Shown here piece after piece: positions 17,459 through 26,562 of a stretch of 64,000 nt of DNA. The first letter of the stretch is position 1; every line of letters starts with the position of its first letter. A model generated the notes under the pieces. It was not told the DNA's origin, did no database searches, and saw only the letters and a list, made by a program, of their open reading frames with translations. The stretch lies in the NCBI RefSeq assembly GCF_024539815.1, contig NZ_JAHHIU010000036.1, positions 19,997 through 83,996 on the forward strand. The letters are read 5' to 3'. A program made the translations under genes and the position numbers. Origin of the DNA: Streptomyces hayashii (GTDB lineage: Bacteria > Actinomycetota > Actinomycetes > Streptomycetales > Streptomycetaceae).

Positions 17459-18403
17459 TCAGCCCTTGGTGGCGCCGGCGGCGATGCCGGTGACCAACGA
17501 GCGCTGAAGGAGCAGGTAGACGATCAGGCTGGGGACGAGGGCGATGACCGCGCCGGCGAGGACGACCCCGGAGCCGACCTCGGGGTCGGTGCGCAGAACG
17601 GACAGGGCGACCGTGACCGTGTAGTCGGTGGGGTCCTTGGCGGCGATCAGGGGCAGCAGGTACTGGTCCCAGATCATGACGAATCCGAGGACGCCGGCGA
17701 CGCCGAGCGCGGGTTTGCACAGCGGCAGGATCACCTGCCAGAGCATCCGGAACTCGCCCACGCCGTCGAGACGTGCGGCCTCCTCTATCTCCGCGGGGAT
17801 GTCCTTCATGAACTCCGTCAGGAGCATCACCGAGAAGCCCCAGGCGCCGAGCGGGAGGATCACCCCCCACGCGGTGCCCTTCAGGTCGAGACCGAGGACG
17901 GGGACATGGCCGAGGACGAGGGACAGCGGGATCGCGATGACCTCCTCGGGGAGCATCATCGTCAGCATGAACAGGGTGAGGATCAGAGCCTGTCCGCGGA
18001 ACCGGTGCCGGGCCAGCGCGTAGGCGGCGAGCACGGACACCGTGAGCTGCAACAGCAGCGCGCCGCCGGCGATGACGAGCGAGTTGGTGAAGTAGTCCCA
18101 GACGCCCCGCTCGCCCGCGACCGTGAAGTTGTGCAGGGTGCTGTCGTGCGGGAGGAAGGAGAGGGACGATCCGCTCGCGTGCGCGGTGAACGCGCCGGAG
18201 ACGACGGTCAGGAACGGCGCCGCGAAGACGCCGAGGGCGATCGCGCAGAGCAGGATGCGCAGGGCCCAGGAGACGCCGGGCCGGTCGCTCCAGCCGAGGG
18301 CGGTGTCGAAACGGGCCGGGGTGGTCCGGCCGCCCCTGGCGGACGCTCCGCTCGCGGTGGTGGACAGCGGCGCGTGGACGGGGTCGATGGCGGGTGCGCT
18401 CAT
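17459..18403 (-). CDS. ABC sugar-acid transporter permease, MalG type
   Basis: 314 residues with about six transmembrane helices. The first 65 residues are a cytoplasmic Ala/Gly/Arg-rich region. The EAA loop that contacts the ATPase reads EIEEAARLDGVGEFRMLWQVILP, as in carbohydrate-uptake (CUT1) systems. It overlaps the upstream permease gene by 4 nt (ATGA). Together they should import glucarate or a related aldarate delivered by the binding lipoprotein. Confidence 0.9.
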   Translation of the reverse strand: MSAPAIDPVHAPLSTTASGASARGGRTTPARFDTALGWSDRPGVSWALRILLCAIALGVFAAPFLTVVSGAFTAHASGSSLSFLPHDSTLHNFTVAGERGVWDYFTNSLVIAGGALLLQLTVSVLAAYALARHRFRGQALILTLFMLTMMLPEEVIAIPLSLVLGHVPVLGLDLKGTAWGVILPLGAWGFSVMLLTEFMKDIPAEIEEAARLDGVGEFRMLWQVILPLCKPALGVAGVLGFVMIWDQYLLPLIAAKDPTDYTVTVALSVLRTDPEVGSGVVLAGAVIALVPSLIVYLLLQRSLVTGIAAGATKG

Positions 18404-19314
18404 CGCGCGTCTCCCCTCTTGCGGAAGTGGTTGACCGTGACGGTGAGCAGGAGGGTCACGCAGAGCAGCACGACGGAGGCCGCGGAGGCGCCGCCGATGT
18501 CGTTGCGGGTGAAGCCGAGGGTGTAGGCGCGGGTCATCCAGACCTCGGTGGAGCCGGCCGGGCCGCCGCCGGTGAGGACGTACACCTCGGTGAAGACGCG
18601 CAGTCCACGGATGGCCGCGAGGGTGAGGACGATGCCGAGTGCCGGCCGGATCGCCGGGAGGGTGACGTAGCGCAGGCGCTGCCACAGCGACACGCCGTCC
18701 ATGGCGGCGGCCTCGTACAACGCCCGGTCCACACCGGCGAGTCCGGCGAGGATGATCACCATGTTGTAGGGGGCGATCATCCAGACGCTCATCACCATCG
18801 TCGCCCACAGGGCGGTGTCCGGGTTGTCGAGGAACTGCGTCGGACCGAGGCCGAGGAAGCCGAGGGCGTGGTTGATGACGCCGTCGGAGGTCGGGTAGTA
18901 CAGCAGCCGCCACATCTCGCCGACCACGGCGGTGGCGGTGACCACCGGCAGGAAGACGGCCGTGCGGACGAACTTGAGCGAGCGGGCCGGGCCCTCCAGC
19001 AGCAGCGCCAGCGCGAAGCCGACGGCGATCGCGCCGAGGGACTGGCCGATGCCCAGCAGGAGGGTGTGGCCGATCGCTTCCTGGAAGCGGTGGTCGGTGA
19101 GGACACGGGTGTAGTTGTCCAGCCCGACCCACTGGTCGCCCAGGAAGGGCCGCACCTTGAAGAAGCTGAGCCACACGCCCTTGCCCATGGGCAGGAACTT
19201 GAAGACGAGGGCGAGCAGCAGGCCGGGGGCGAGGAACAGCCACGGCAGGACGGTGCGCCCGCTGAACGGCTTGCGGACCCGGGCGCTGCGCCCCGGGGGT
19301 GTGATCGCTGTCAT
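18400..19314 (-). CDS. ABC sugar-acid transporter permease, MalF type
   Basis: 304 residues, six predicted transmembrane helices starting at VLPWLFLAPGLLLALVFKFL. The EAA loop is present (ALYEAAAMDGVSLWQRLRYVTLP). It overlaps both neighbours by 4 nt. No ABC ATPase gene is in the operon; Streptomyces CUT1 importers commonly share the MsiK ATPase encoded elsewhere, which I infer here. Confidence 0.9.
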   Translation of the reverse strand: MTAITPPGRSARVRKPFSGRTVLPWLFLAPGLLLALVFKFLPMGKGVWLSFFKVRPFLGDQWVGLDNYTRVLTDHRFQEAIGHTLLLGIGQSLGAIAVGFALALLLEGPARSLKFVRTAVFLPVVTATAVVGEMWRLLYYPTSDGVINHALGFLGLGPTQFLDNPDTALWATMVMSVWMIAPYNMVIILAGLAGVDRALYEAAAMDGVSLWQRLRYVTLPAIRPALGIVLTLAAIRGLRVFTEVYVLTGGGPAGSTEVWMTRAYTLGFTRNDIGGASAASVVLLCVTLLLTVTVNHFRKRGDAR

Positions 19315-20642
19315 TTCAACAGGTCCTGGTCCTTGAGGTCGCCGGCGAGGGTGTCGTTGAGTTCCTTCAGACCGGAGCGGACGTCGCTGCCGCAGTAGGT
19401 GAAGATCGCGTTGAGGGCGTCGGCGGTGTCCTGCTTGACCGGGGCGAAGTCCGGGGCGTTGGGGAACTCCACGGAGGCGTGCTCGTATGCCTTCTGCACG
19501 ACGCCCCAGCGGGGGTCGTGGCGCACGGTCGCCGCGTCGAGCGTGGAGTTGACGGGGATGCGTACGACGGGCTGGTTCTCGCCGGTCATGGCGAGCCGCT
19601 GCCCCTCGGCGGAGACGAGGAAGGCGGCGAGCGCCCGCTCCTGCTCCGTCCTGCCGGTCCGGGCGCCGAAGTAGATGTTCTCGCCGTCGGCCAGGACGTC
19701 GTCGCCGGCCGGCCCCGCGGGGGCCTGGACCACCTCGACCTTGCCCTTGCCGAGGGCCTGGTCGAAGGTGCTGATGTTGTAGGGGCCGGTGAGGTACATG
19801 CCGGCGTTGCCGTCCTGGAAGTTCGTGGCGTTGCCGGTGATGGCGGTGAGGGCGCCGGGCTGGATGACAGCGTTGTCAGCAGAGCAGAAGAGGTTGTCCT
19901 TGAGCCAGGTGACGGCGCGCACGGCCGCGGCCGAGTCGACGACGGGCCGGTAACCGCCGCCCTTGACCGGTTCGATGATGCGCGCGCCGCCCTGCCACAG
20001 GTAACTGGCGCCCCACCAGGCGGCGTAGCCGTTCTGGGCACTGCCGGGAACGACCATCCCGTAGGTGTCCTTCTTGCCGTCCCCGTCGGGGTCGTCGTCG
20101 GCGAAGGCCTTGGCGAGGGTGAGCATCTGGGCCCATGTCGTCGGCTGCGGCAGGCCGAGCTTCTCACGCCAGTCCTTGCGGATCATCAGGGTCATGGCCT
20201 GGCGGGAGTAGGGGATTCCGTAGTGGACGCCGTCCCTGCCGACGGTGGTGGCCCAGGTCCTGGCGTCGATCCGGTCGCCGCCGGCGATGTCGGCCGGGTC
20301 GACGGGCTTGAGCAGGCCCTGGCTCTGGTAGCTGCCCATCAGCGCCGTGTCGTTGATCATCACGTCCGGCAGGTCCCTGGTGGAGGCGCGGCCCTGGAGC
20401 TGCTGGTCGAAGTTGATGACCGGCTGGTAGTCGATCCTGATGCCGGTCTTCCGGGTGAAGGCGTCGAACACCCGCTGGTAGGTGGCCGCGGCGTCGGGGT
20501 TGCTGCGGGTCCACACCTCCAGCGTGTTCGGGTCACCGCTCGCGGCGCCGTCCGAACCGGAGCCGCAGGCGGCCGTGGTGCACAGCAGTCCGGCGACGGC
20601 GAGCGTGGCGGCCAGGCGGCGACTTCGTCGGCGAACCCCCAT
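19311..20642 (-). CDS. Extracellular solute-binding lipoprotein (CUT1 family)
   Basis: 443 residues. The N-terminus is a lipoprotein signal (RRLAATLAVAGLLCTTAACG) with the lipobox cysteine near residue 25. The mature part is a two-lobed extracellular solute-binding fold (LEVWTRSNPDAAATYQRVFDAF, PDVMINDTALMGSYQSQGLL, DGDGKKDTYGMVVPG, NFQDGNAGMYLTGPY). First gene of the glucarate operon, so it should bind glucarate or a related aldarate. The ATG at 20642 is chosen because GGAGG lies 5 nt upstream; the GTG at 20648 would overlap that site. Confidence 0.88.
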   Translation of the reverse strand: MGVRRRSRRLAATLAVAGLLCTTAACGSGSDGAASGDPNTLEVWTRSNPDAAATYQRVFDAFTRKTGIRIDYQPVINFDQQLQGRASTRDLPDVMINDTALMGSYQSQGLLKPVDPADIAGGDRIDARTWATTVGRDGVHYGIPYSRQAMTLMIRKDWREKLGLPQPTTWAQMLTLAKAFADDDPDGDGKKDTYGMVVPGSAQNGYAAWWGASYLWQGGARIIEPVKGGGYRPVVDSAAAVRAVTWLKDNLFCSADNAVIQPGALTAITGNATNFQDGNAGMYLTGPYNISTFDQALGKGKVEVVQAPAGPAGDDVLADGENIYFGARTGRTEQERALAAFLVSAEGQRLAMTGENQPVVRIPVNSTLDAATVRHDPRWGVVQKAYEHASVEFPNAPDFAPVKQDTADALNAIFTYCGSDVRSGLKELNDTLAGDLKDQDLLK

Positions 20643-20652
20643 GGGCACCTCC

Positions 20653-20677
20653 GTTCATATCCGTGAACTTGCTTCAC
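20653..20677 (-). promoter_or_regulatory. Overlapping inverted repeats in the leader of the glucarate operon
   Basis: GTTCA-tatccg-TGAAC (20653-20668) overlaps GTGAA-cttgc-TTCAC (20663-20677). Both lie between the promoter at 20697-20726 and the start codon, where a repressor would act as a roadblock. The binding protein is unknown; the ROK regulator 3.5 kb away is one candidate. Confidence 0.5.
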
Positions 20678-20696
20678 GAATCTAAATTGGACGCCC

Positions 20697-20726
20697 AAGC
20701 TACGAAGGGTTTCAGCCGCATGTCAA
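20697..20726 (-). promoter_or_regulatory. Consensus vegetative promoter of the glucarate operon
   Basis: Reading the minus strand, TTGACA (20726-20721), 18 bp, TAGCTT (20702-20697). This is a near-perfect -35/-10 pair 55 bp upstream of the binding-protein gene. The rest of the 20643-21093 gap, up to the protease start, shows no convincing gene in either strand. Confidence 0.6.
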
Positions 20727-21093
20727 GACATGGCCGGAACACGGCGCGACCTGGGTTTCCGGAGCCCGGCACCCCCGCCGAGCCTCTCTTGCGCCGCCGT
20801 CGCGACCGCACCGGAGCACATCCGGCGGGTCCGCGGACGGACCGGAAATCCTGCGGTTCAGCGCAGGGCGGTCATCGTCCGCCGGACACCTCCGGCGCGG
20901 AGCCGCGACCAGGCGGCGGGGTGCGGACGCGCGTGCACCTGAGCACCCGGCGGCCGCTCCGCCGCCGACGGCGAGGTGATCGCTTCCGGGCTGAACGCTG
21001 CCGCGACCCGGCACGTATCCAGGGTGAGGGCGCTCAACGACCGGAGTGCCCCGCGGTGTTGAGGCCGCGCGTTCAGGGTTTCGGGAGCCATGC

Positions 21094-22494
21094 ATGAGGC
21101 ACGTACGACGACGGACCGTCCGGCGAGTGACCCGGCTGGCGGCGGTCGGCGGACTCCTCCTGGGAGGGGCCATGGTCACGCAGGCGGCGATGGCGAGCGA
21201 GCCGCCCGTCACGGAGGCCACGGTGCGCAGCGCCGCCGCTCCCGTCGTGACCAATCCGGGGGCGGCCCTCGTCAAGAAGCTCGGCACCGCGCGCACCGCG
21301 GGCACCTGGATCGCCGACGACGGACGGCCCGTGGTCGCGGTCACGGACAAGGAGACGGCCGACGCCGTCCGGGCGGCGGGCGTCGAGCCGAAGGTCGTCT
21401 CGCACAGCATGAACGAGCTCAAGTCGGCCACGGCGACCCTGCGGTCTGCGCCCAGGGTGCCCGGCACCGCCTGGGTGATGGACTACCGGACCAACCAGGT
21501 CGTCGTCCAGGCCGACAAGACGGTGTCGGCCGCCGACTGGTCGCGGCTGACGGACACGGCCGCCGGGATCGGCAGCTTCGTGCGCATGGAGCGCACCGCC
21601 GGCGAGTTCACCACCCGGATCAACGGCGCACAGCCCATCCTGTCGACCGGCGGACGCTGCTCGGCCGGCTTCAACGTGACGAACGGCACGAGTGACTTCA
21701 TCCTCACCGCCGGGCACTGCGGGCCGACCGGTTCGACCTGGTTCGCCGACAACCAGGCCGAACGGCAGGTGGGGCAGACCGTCAACTCGAACTTCCCCGG
21801 CAGCGACTTCTCCCTGGTGCAGTACGCCGACGGCAAGGCCGGCGACGGCGCCGACGTGGTGGCGATCGGCAACGGCAACGGGGTGCGCATCACGGGCGCC
21901 GGCGACGCGGCCGTCGGCCAGCGGGTGTTCCGCAGCGGCAGCACCAGCGGGCTGCACGACGGCCAGGTCACCGGTCTGGACGCGACGGTGAACTATCCGG
22001 AGGGCACGGTCGGCGGGCTCATCGAGACGAACGTGTGCGCCGAACCGGGCGACAGCGGCGGCCCGATGTTCTCCGACGGGATCGCCCTCGGCGTCACCTC
22101 CGGCGGCAGCGGCGACTGCAAGACGGGGGGCACGACGTTCTTCCAGCCGGTCACGAACGCGCTGGCCCAGCTCGGCGGCGTGCAGCTGATCGTGGCCGCC
22201 CCCTCCGCCAACGCACAGGGGGGCAAGCAGGCGTCGTCGGCCGGACCCGCGCCGGCGTCCTCCCCCACCCAGGCGGCCATCGCCCCGGGCTCCGCCTCCC
22301 CCGGCGCCACGACGCCGGTGACGGGCGTCGGCGGGAACGTGTCCCTGGCCGCCCGGCTCACCGACCCGAGGAACATCGGCCCCGGGCTGCTGGTCATCGC
22401 GGGCAGCATGGTCGCCCTGGTCGCGACCCGGTACTTCCGCGCCGAACAGGACCGCAAGGCCTACCAGCGCTACTACTCGGCGACCTGGGGGTGA
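21094..22494 (+). CDS. S1-family serine protease with pro-region and C-terminal membrane anchor
   Basis: 466 residues. A Sec signal (RVTRLAAVGGLLLGGAMVTQ) is followed by an alpha-lytic-type pro-region to about residue 180 and a chymotrypsin-like streptogrisin domain. The triad is complete: His in ILTAGHCG (about 208), Asp in GSDFSLVQY (about 238) and Ser in EPGDSGGPMF (about 321). After the protease a Pro/Ala/Ser linker leads to one transmembrane helix (GPGLLVIAGSMVALVATRYF) and a short basic tail, so the enzyme should stay on the cell surface after export. ATG at 21094 has GGGAG about 7 nt upstream. It shares domain order, except for the anchor, with the protease at 55359. Confidence 0.88.
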   Translation: MRHVRRRTVRRVTRLAAVGGLLLGGAMVTQAAMASEPPVTEATVRSAAAPVVTNPGAALVKKLGTARTAGTWIADDGRPVVAVTDKETADAVRAAGVEPKVVSHSMNELKSATATLRSAPRVPGTAWVMDYRTNQVVVQADKTVSAADWSRLTDTAAGIGSFVRMERTAGEFTTRINGAQPILSTGGRCSAGFNVTNGTSDFILTAGHCGPTGSTWFADNQAERQVGQTVNSNFPGSDFSLVQYADGKAGDGADVVAIGNGNGVRITGAGDAAVGQRVFRSGSTSGLHDGQVTGLDATVNYPEGTVGGLIETNVCAEPGDSGGPMFSDGIALGVTSGGSGDCKTGGTTFFQPVTNALAQLGGVQLIVAAPSANAQGGKQASSAGPAPASSPTQAAIAPGSASPGATTPVTGVGGNVSLAARLTDPRNIGPGLLVIAGSMVALVATRYFRAEQDRKAYQRYYSATWG

Positions 22495-22638
22495 CCCCGC
22501 CCGAGCCTCGGTCGAGGCGTCGCACGGGGGCGGCGAGGCGTCGAGGACGGGGCGGTGCGGGGGACGAGCGGGGCAGGCCCTGAGGGGCGGACGAGGTCTC
22601 GCGAGAGGGGACGCTTCTGCGCCCCGGGATCCTTCAGG

Positions 22639-22663
22639 GCGGGGCCGCGAGGAGCGGCCCCGC
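22639..22663. terminator. 10-bp stem-loop between convergent genes
   Basis: GCGGGGCCGC, loop GAGGA, GCGGCCCCGC (22639-22663). It serves the S1 protease gene on the plus strand and the small gene ending at 22702 on the minus strand. Confidence 0.65.
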
Positions 22664-22701
22664 GGTCGGCCGGCTGCCGGGCCGGCCCGTCAGGTCGGCC
22701 G

Positions 22702-22872
22702 TCAGGCCGCCTCGACGGGCTGCGGAGCGGCGGCCCACTCCAGGACGAGCCGCTGGTACTCCTCGCGCTGCTCGACGCTCAGTGTCCCGCCCGACCGGAA
22801 CCACAGGGCCCGGATCTCCTCGTTGACCTCGGCCGCCGATCGCTCGGAGCGGGTTTCAACAGTGGTGGACAT
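22702..22872 (-). CDS. Small conserved-looking protein, 56 residues
   Basis: Open frame from ATG at 22872, beginning MSTTVETRSERSAAEVNEEI and continuing with RALWFRSGGTLSVEQREEYQ and RLVLEWAAAPQPVEAA. The composition is protein-like (acidic/amphipathic helix with Trp, Phe and Tyr) and codon third positions are strongly G/C. There is no signal peptide. It looks like a soluble helical adaptor or regulator of unknown function. A terminator hairpin lies just beyond its stop. Confidence 0.65.
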   Translation of the reverse strand: MSTTVETRSERSAAEVNEEIRALWFRSGGTLSVEQREEYQRLVLEWAAAPQPVEAA

Positions 22873-23016
22873 GGTGTGAATCTTAGGGCGTCCGACGTGA
22901 AGGCCGCGTGAGTCATCCCCAATGAACCAGACATATCGGACGTGTTACTGATCACGTCCATCTGTCAACCCCTTGAGCACGGTTCATCCGGACGGGCAGG
23001 TCTGCGCGCCGGGCGT

Positions 23017-24177
23017 TCAGGCCCGCCCCTCCCCCAGGACCAGCACCTGGATCGCCGGCACCGCGGCGCCGCGGGCCCAGTCGTGGAAGTCGGAGACCTT
23101 CGTCTCCAGCGTCACGGGAGCGGCCAGCGGATGCCGGTGGGCACGGACGGCCGCCTGCACCGTCGCGCCGCCGACGTCCATCAGGCCGACCCCTTCGCCC
23201 GCCAGCAGGATCTTCTGCGGCATGACGAAGTTGGCGATCTGGGCGACCAGCACGCCCAGGGCGCGGGCCGCCTCGTCCACGACCCGGGCGGGCATCGGCT
23301 CGCCCTCGGCGGCCGCGGCGAGGATCTCCTCGTAGGTCCGCTCCCGGCCGGTGGCCGCCTGGATCTGGTAGCGGATGCTGGGGACGGTCAGCAGGGACAT
23401 CGCGCTGCCGCGCTCCCCGTCGGGGGTGAGAGGGCCGGCGGGGTCCAGGATCCAGTGCCGGCCGAACTCGCGCTCCTCCGGCGCGGAAGGCACCCTGCGG
23501 CCGCCCAGGACCAGCCCGTAACCGATGCCCGCGCCGATGGTGAGGACCACGAAACGGTCGAGGTCGCGGCCGGCGCCGAACCAGGTCTCGGCCTCCACCA
23601 GCGCGGCGACGTCGTTCTCGACGACGACCGGGAATCCGGTGCGCTCCTCGACCAGGGCGGCCAGCGGGACGTCACGCCACCCCAGGAAGGGCGAGTCCGC
23701 CACGACGGCACGGTCCCTGACGAGCCCGCCCACGCCGATGCCGATGCCCGCGACGTCCGCTCGGGCACGCGCCAGTTCGCCGGCCGTCTCCCCGAGCACG
23801 CGGACGACCTCGGCGGGGTCGCGCGAGGCGAGGGGGCGGGCACGGCGAGCGACCACCTCGCTCCTGAGGGTGGTGACGACGCCGTACACCGTGTCCTCGG
23901 TGATCTTGAAGCCCAGGAACGAGCGCGATCCGGCGACCACGTCGAGCGGTTGGGAAGGGCGGCCCTGCCGGATCCCGACCGCGCCGCCCGCCTCGGGCGC
24001 CTCGACCAGCAGACCCGACTCGATGAGGGGTTTGGTCAGCCGGGTGACGCTGCCCGCGGACAGACTCAGCCGCCGCGCGAGCTCGGTGCGCGAGAGCGGC
24101 CCGTGGACGAGCACCTCGATCGCGACGGAGCGCTCCCCCGCGCTCAGCGGCAGCCAACTGGCGGCGCCCGTGGCCAT
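23017..24177 (-). CDS. ROK-family transcriptional regulator lacking the zinc-binding cysteines
   Basis: 386 residues. The N-terminal winged helix is HGPLSRTELARRLSLSAGSVTRLTKPLIESGLLVE. The ROK sugar-kinase-like domain follows (AGIGIGVGGLVRDRAV, FPVVVENDVAALVEAETWFG, FVVLTIGAGIGYGLVLGG). In most ROK proteins an E-GH motif is followed by CxCGxxGC; here the region reads EREFGRHWILDPAGPLTPDG with no cysteine, so zinc binding is probably lost. The ATG at 24177 has GGGAG 10 nt upstream. It is divergent from a Gfo/Idh/MocA oxidoreductase gene, its likely target along with itself. Confidence 0.87.
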   Translation of the reverse strand: MATGAASWLPLSAGERSVAIEVLVHGPLSRTELARRLSLSAGSVTRLTKPLIESGLLVEAPEAGGAVGIRQGRPSQPLDVVAGSRSFLGFKITEDTVYGVVTTLRSEVVARRARPLASRDPAEVVRVLGETAGELARARADVAGIGIGVGGLVRDRAVVADSPFLGWRDVPLAALVEERTGFPVVVENDVAALVEAETWFGAGRDLDRFVVLTIGAGIGYGLVLGGRRVPSAPEEREFGRHWILDPAGPLTPDGERGSAMSLLTVPSIRYQIQAATGRERTYEEILAAAAEGEPMPARVVDEAARALGVLVAQIANFVMPQKILLAGEGVGLMDVGGATVQAAVRAHRHPLAAPVTLETKVSDFHDWARGAAVPAIQVLVLGEGRA

Positions 24178-24237
24178 GAGGATCACGCTCCCACCCGGAG
24201 TTCTTTTCGGACTGGAACTATCAGACCACTATAGACG

Positions 24238-24267
24238 GGGGAATCTCGGTGGAAGATGATATTCCCC
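24238..24267. promoter_or_regulatory. Spaced inverted repeat GGGGAAT...ATTCCCC in the ROK/oxidoreductase intergenic region
   Basis: GGGGAAT (24238-24244) and ATTCCCC (24261-24267) are perfect 7-bp arms 16 bp apart. They lie just upstream of TATAGT (minus strand, about 24234-24229), a good -10 for the ROK gene, and 6 bp before TTGACG (24274-24279), a possible -35 for the oxidoreductase. A regulator here could control both directions. Confidence 0.5.
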
Positions 24268-24355
24268 GACCTCTTGACGCCTGGATTCTTTCACCTCAAA
24301 AGTAAGTAGCCGAGCCGGACCATCTGCTTCCCGACCAGTGAAGGACACCCGCACC

Positions 24356-25558
24356 ATGACGTTCTCCCTCGGCATCGTCGGCGCCGGACAGTTCTCCGGT
24401 CAGTTCGCCAGGCTGTTCCTGGCCCATCCCGGCGTCGGCGACGTGTACGTCACCGATCTGCTCCCCGAGCGGGCCGAGCGGCTCGCCGCCGCCGAAGGGC
24501 TCACGGGCGTCTTCCCGTCGTACGAGGCGATGCTGGAGTCGGACGCGGTGGACGCGGTCGCCGTCTTCACCCAGCGCTGGACGCACGGCCCGCTGGTCCT
24601 CCAGGGCCTGAACGCGGGCAAGCACGTGTACTCCGCCGTTCCGATGGCGATCAGCGTGGAGGAGATCGCGGCGATCGTCGACGCGGTCGGGACGACCGGG
24701 CTCACGTACATGATGGGCGAGACGAGCCAGTACAACCCGGCGACCGTGCACGCGCGCAACCAGATCGCCGAGGGCGCCTTCGGGCGGCTCTTCTACGCCG
24801 AGGGCGACTACGTCCACGACATGGACCTGGGGTTCTACGAGGCGTACCGGTACAGCGGCGGCGAGGACTGGAAGGCGACCGCGAGCTATCCCCCGCTGCT
24901 GTACCCGACGCACTCGGTGGGCGGGGTGCTGGGCGCCTGGCGCACGCACGCGGTGAGCGTGTCGGCGATCGGCGTCGTCGACGAGCGCGGGGACGGCGTC
25001 TTCGACAAGGAGATCAGCCGGTTCGGCAACGACTTCTCGAACGCCACCGCGCTCTTCGAGGTGGCGGGCGGCGGGTCGTTCCGCACGAACGAGTTCCGGC
25101 GGGTGGGCTACCCCTCCCACATCCGCGAGTCCCGTTTCCGCTTCTTCGGCACACAGGCGAGCATGGAGCAGCTCGCGACGGTGGCGCTGTGGCAGGACAA
25201 GAACGGTGTGAAGGACATCAGCGAACTGCTGGAGCCCAAGGCGACGATGTCCCCCGACGATCCGTCGCTGCGGCACATCGCGCCCGAGCTGCGGGCCGCG
25301 TTCACGTCGGGCTCGGCGCCCGTGCACGACCGCTCACGGCTGCCCCGGGAGTTCGACGCGCTGCACAACGGGCACGAGGGCAGCCATCACTTCCTGGTGG
25401 ACGACTTCGTGACCGCGGTGGCCGCGCGCACGCTGCCGTCCGTGAACGCCTGGGTCGCGGCCCGCTACACCCTGCCGGGCATCATCGCGCACGAGTCCGC
25501 GTTGCAGGGCGGAACAAGGCTGGACATACCCGACTTCGGGGACGCCCCCGAGGCGTGA
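24356..25558 (+). CDS. Gfo/Idh/MocA family oxidoreductase
   Basis: 400 residues. The Rossmann nucleotide site is SLGIVGAGQFSGQFARLF at the N-terminus. The family's second signature is in the block HVYSAVPMAISVEEIAAIVD, where the usual EKP motif is replaced by SAVP. YLTHSVGG-like text (LYPTHSVGGVLGAWRTHA) marks the substrate domain. It should be an NAD(P)-dependent sugar or cyclitol dehydrogenase. The ATG at 24356 follows GAAGGA by 10 nt; GTG at 24338 is an alternative. Divergent from the ROK regulator, which suggests sugar-responsive control. Confidence 0.87.
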   Translation: MTFSLGIVGAGQFSGQFARLFLAHPGVGDVYVTDLLPERAERLAAAEGLTGVFPSYEAMLESDAVDAVAVFTQRWTHGPLVLQGLNAGKHVYSAVPMAISVEEIAAIVDAVGTTGLTYMMGETSQYNPATVHARNQIAEGAFGRLFYAEGDYVHDMDLGFYEAYRYSGGEDWKATASYPPLLYPTHSVGGVLGAWRTHAVSVSAIGVVDERGDGVFDKEISRFGNDFSNATALFEVAGGGSFRTNEFRRVGYPSHIRESRFRFFGTQASMEQLATVALWQDKNGVKDISELLEPKATMSPDDPSLRHIAPELRAAFTSGSAPVHDRSRLPREFDALHNGHEGSHHFLVDDFVTAVAARTLPSVNAWVAARYTLPGIIAHESALQGGTRLDIPDFGDAPEA

Positions 25559-25576
25559 CGCCCGGGTCGCCGGGCG
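25559..25576. terminator. 7-bp stem with tetraloop between convergent genes
   Basis: CGCCCGG, loop GTCG, CCGGGCG, starting at the base after the oxidoreductase stop and serving the transpeptidase gene in the other direction. Confidence 0.5.
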
Positions 25577-25605
25577 CCCGGGCCGCCTCAGGGGCGTGCG
25601 CGGTC

Positions 25606-26301
25606 TCAGGTGCCCGGCTTGCGGCCGTAGACGAAGACGTCGTCGCCGGTCTTCAGCAGGGACCAGTACTTCTTGGCGGTCGTCGACGTCATGTTGACGC
25701 AACCGTGCGAGCCCGGCGGGTTCCACATGCTCAGGCCGACCGAGTGGAAGGCCTGCCCGCCGTCGAAGAACTGGCTGTACGGCATGGGCACGTTGTAGAT
25801 GTTCGAGACGTGGTTCAGGTGGCGCCAGTAGATCTTCTTCAGGCCGGTGCGGGTCTCGTACCCGTCACGGCCGGTGCGCACGGGGACGGGCCCGTAGACG
25901 AGCCTGCTGCCGTCCTGGATCCAGCTGATCTGCAGGGTGAGGTTCACACAGGCGATACGGCCCTTGTTGGTCGGGCACTTGCCCGCCTTGTTGGGCTTGT
26001 TGCCGACCGCCTTCTGCTTGTTCATGAGGTCCATCACGCCCCAGGTGACGGGCCCGGCATAGCCGATGTTGGGCGTGATGCCGTGCTTGTTCTGGAAGGC
26101 CCGGATGGCGCTGCAGTCGGCCCCGGACTGCTTGCCGTCGACGGGCCGGCCGAGGAACTTCTCCACCTGCTTCTGGTAGGGCCCGGCCTGCGTCGTACAG
26201 CTCGCGGCCTGCGCCGGCCCCGCGCCCAGCGCGAGCGTCAGCGGCGCTACGAGTCCGGTGACCCCCAGCGCGACGATCCCTCGCCTGCGTATGTCCCCCA
26301 T
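25606..26301 (-). CDS. Secreted L,D-transpeptidase (YkuD) with peptidoglycan-binding-like domain
   Basis: 231 residues. A Sec signal ends near GAGPAQAAS. The middle (YQKQVEKFLGRPVDGKQSGADC ... RAFQNKHGITPNIGYAGPVT) resembles a peptidoglycan-binding repeat stabilised by cysteines. The C-terminal YkuD catalytic motif is intact: FHSVGLSMW then SHGCVNMTSTTAKKYW, with the nucleophilic cysteine near residue 208. It should form 3-3 cross-links in the cell wall or attach proteins to it. Confidence 0.9.
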   Translation of the reverse strand: MGDIRRRGIVALGVTGLVAPLTLALGAGPAQAASCTTQAGPYQKQVEKFLGRPVDGKQSGADCSAIRAFQNKHGITPNIGYAGPVTWGVMDLMNKQKAVGNKPNKAGKCPTNKGRIACVNLTLQISWIQDGSRLVYGPVPVRTGRDGYETRTGLKKIYWRHLNHVSNIYNVPMPYSQFFDGGQAFHSVGLSMWNPPGSHGCVNMTSTTAKKYWSLLKTGDDVFVYGRKPGT

Positions 26302-26482
26302 GGCTGCCCTCTCCCTGGCATGGTGTGTCGATCTCGCAGTGGTAGACCGCTCCGTGCGGGCTGCGGTTGTACGTCGACGCAGGCTGTGACGAAACGGTGA
26401 ACTTCACCGCCGTCCCGCCGCCTTCGCGCCGCTCGCGCCCGCCGGGCAGCCTACGACCGACCGCCGCCGCCGTCAGCGGCGG

Positions 26483-26514
<32 letters not shown>

Positions 26515-26562
26515 GGGCCGTGGTGACGCATGCTCACCCGGCGGACCGCGCCGGGCGGCGGC

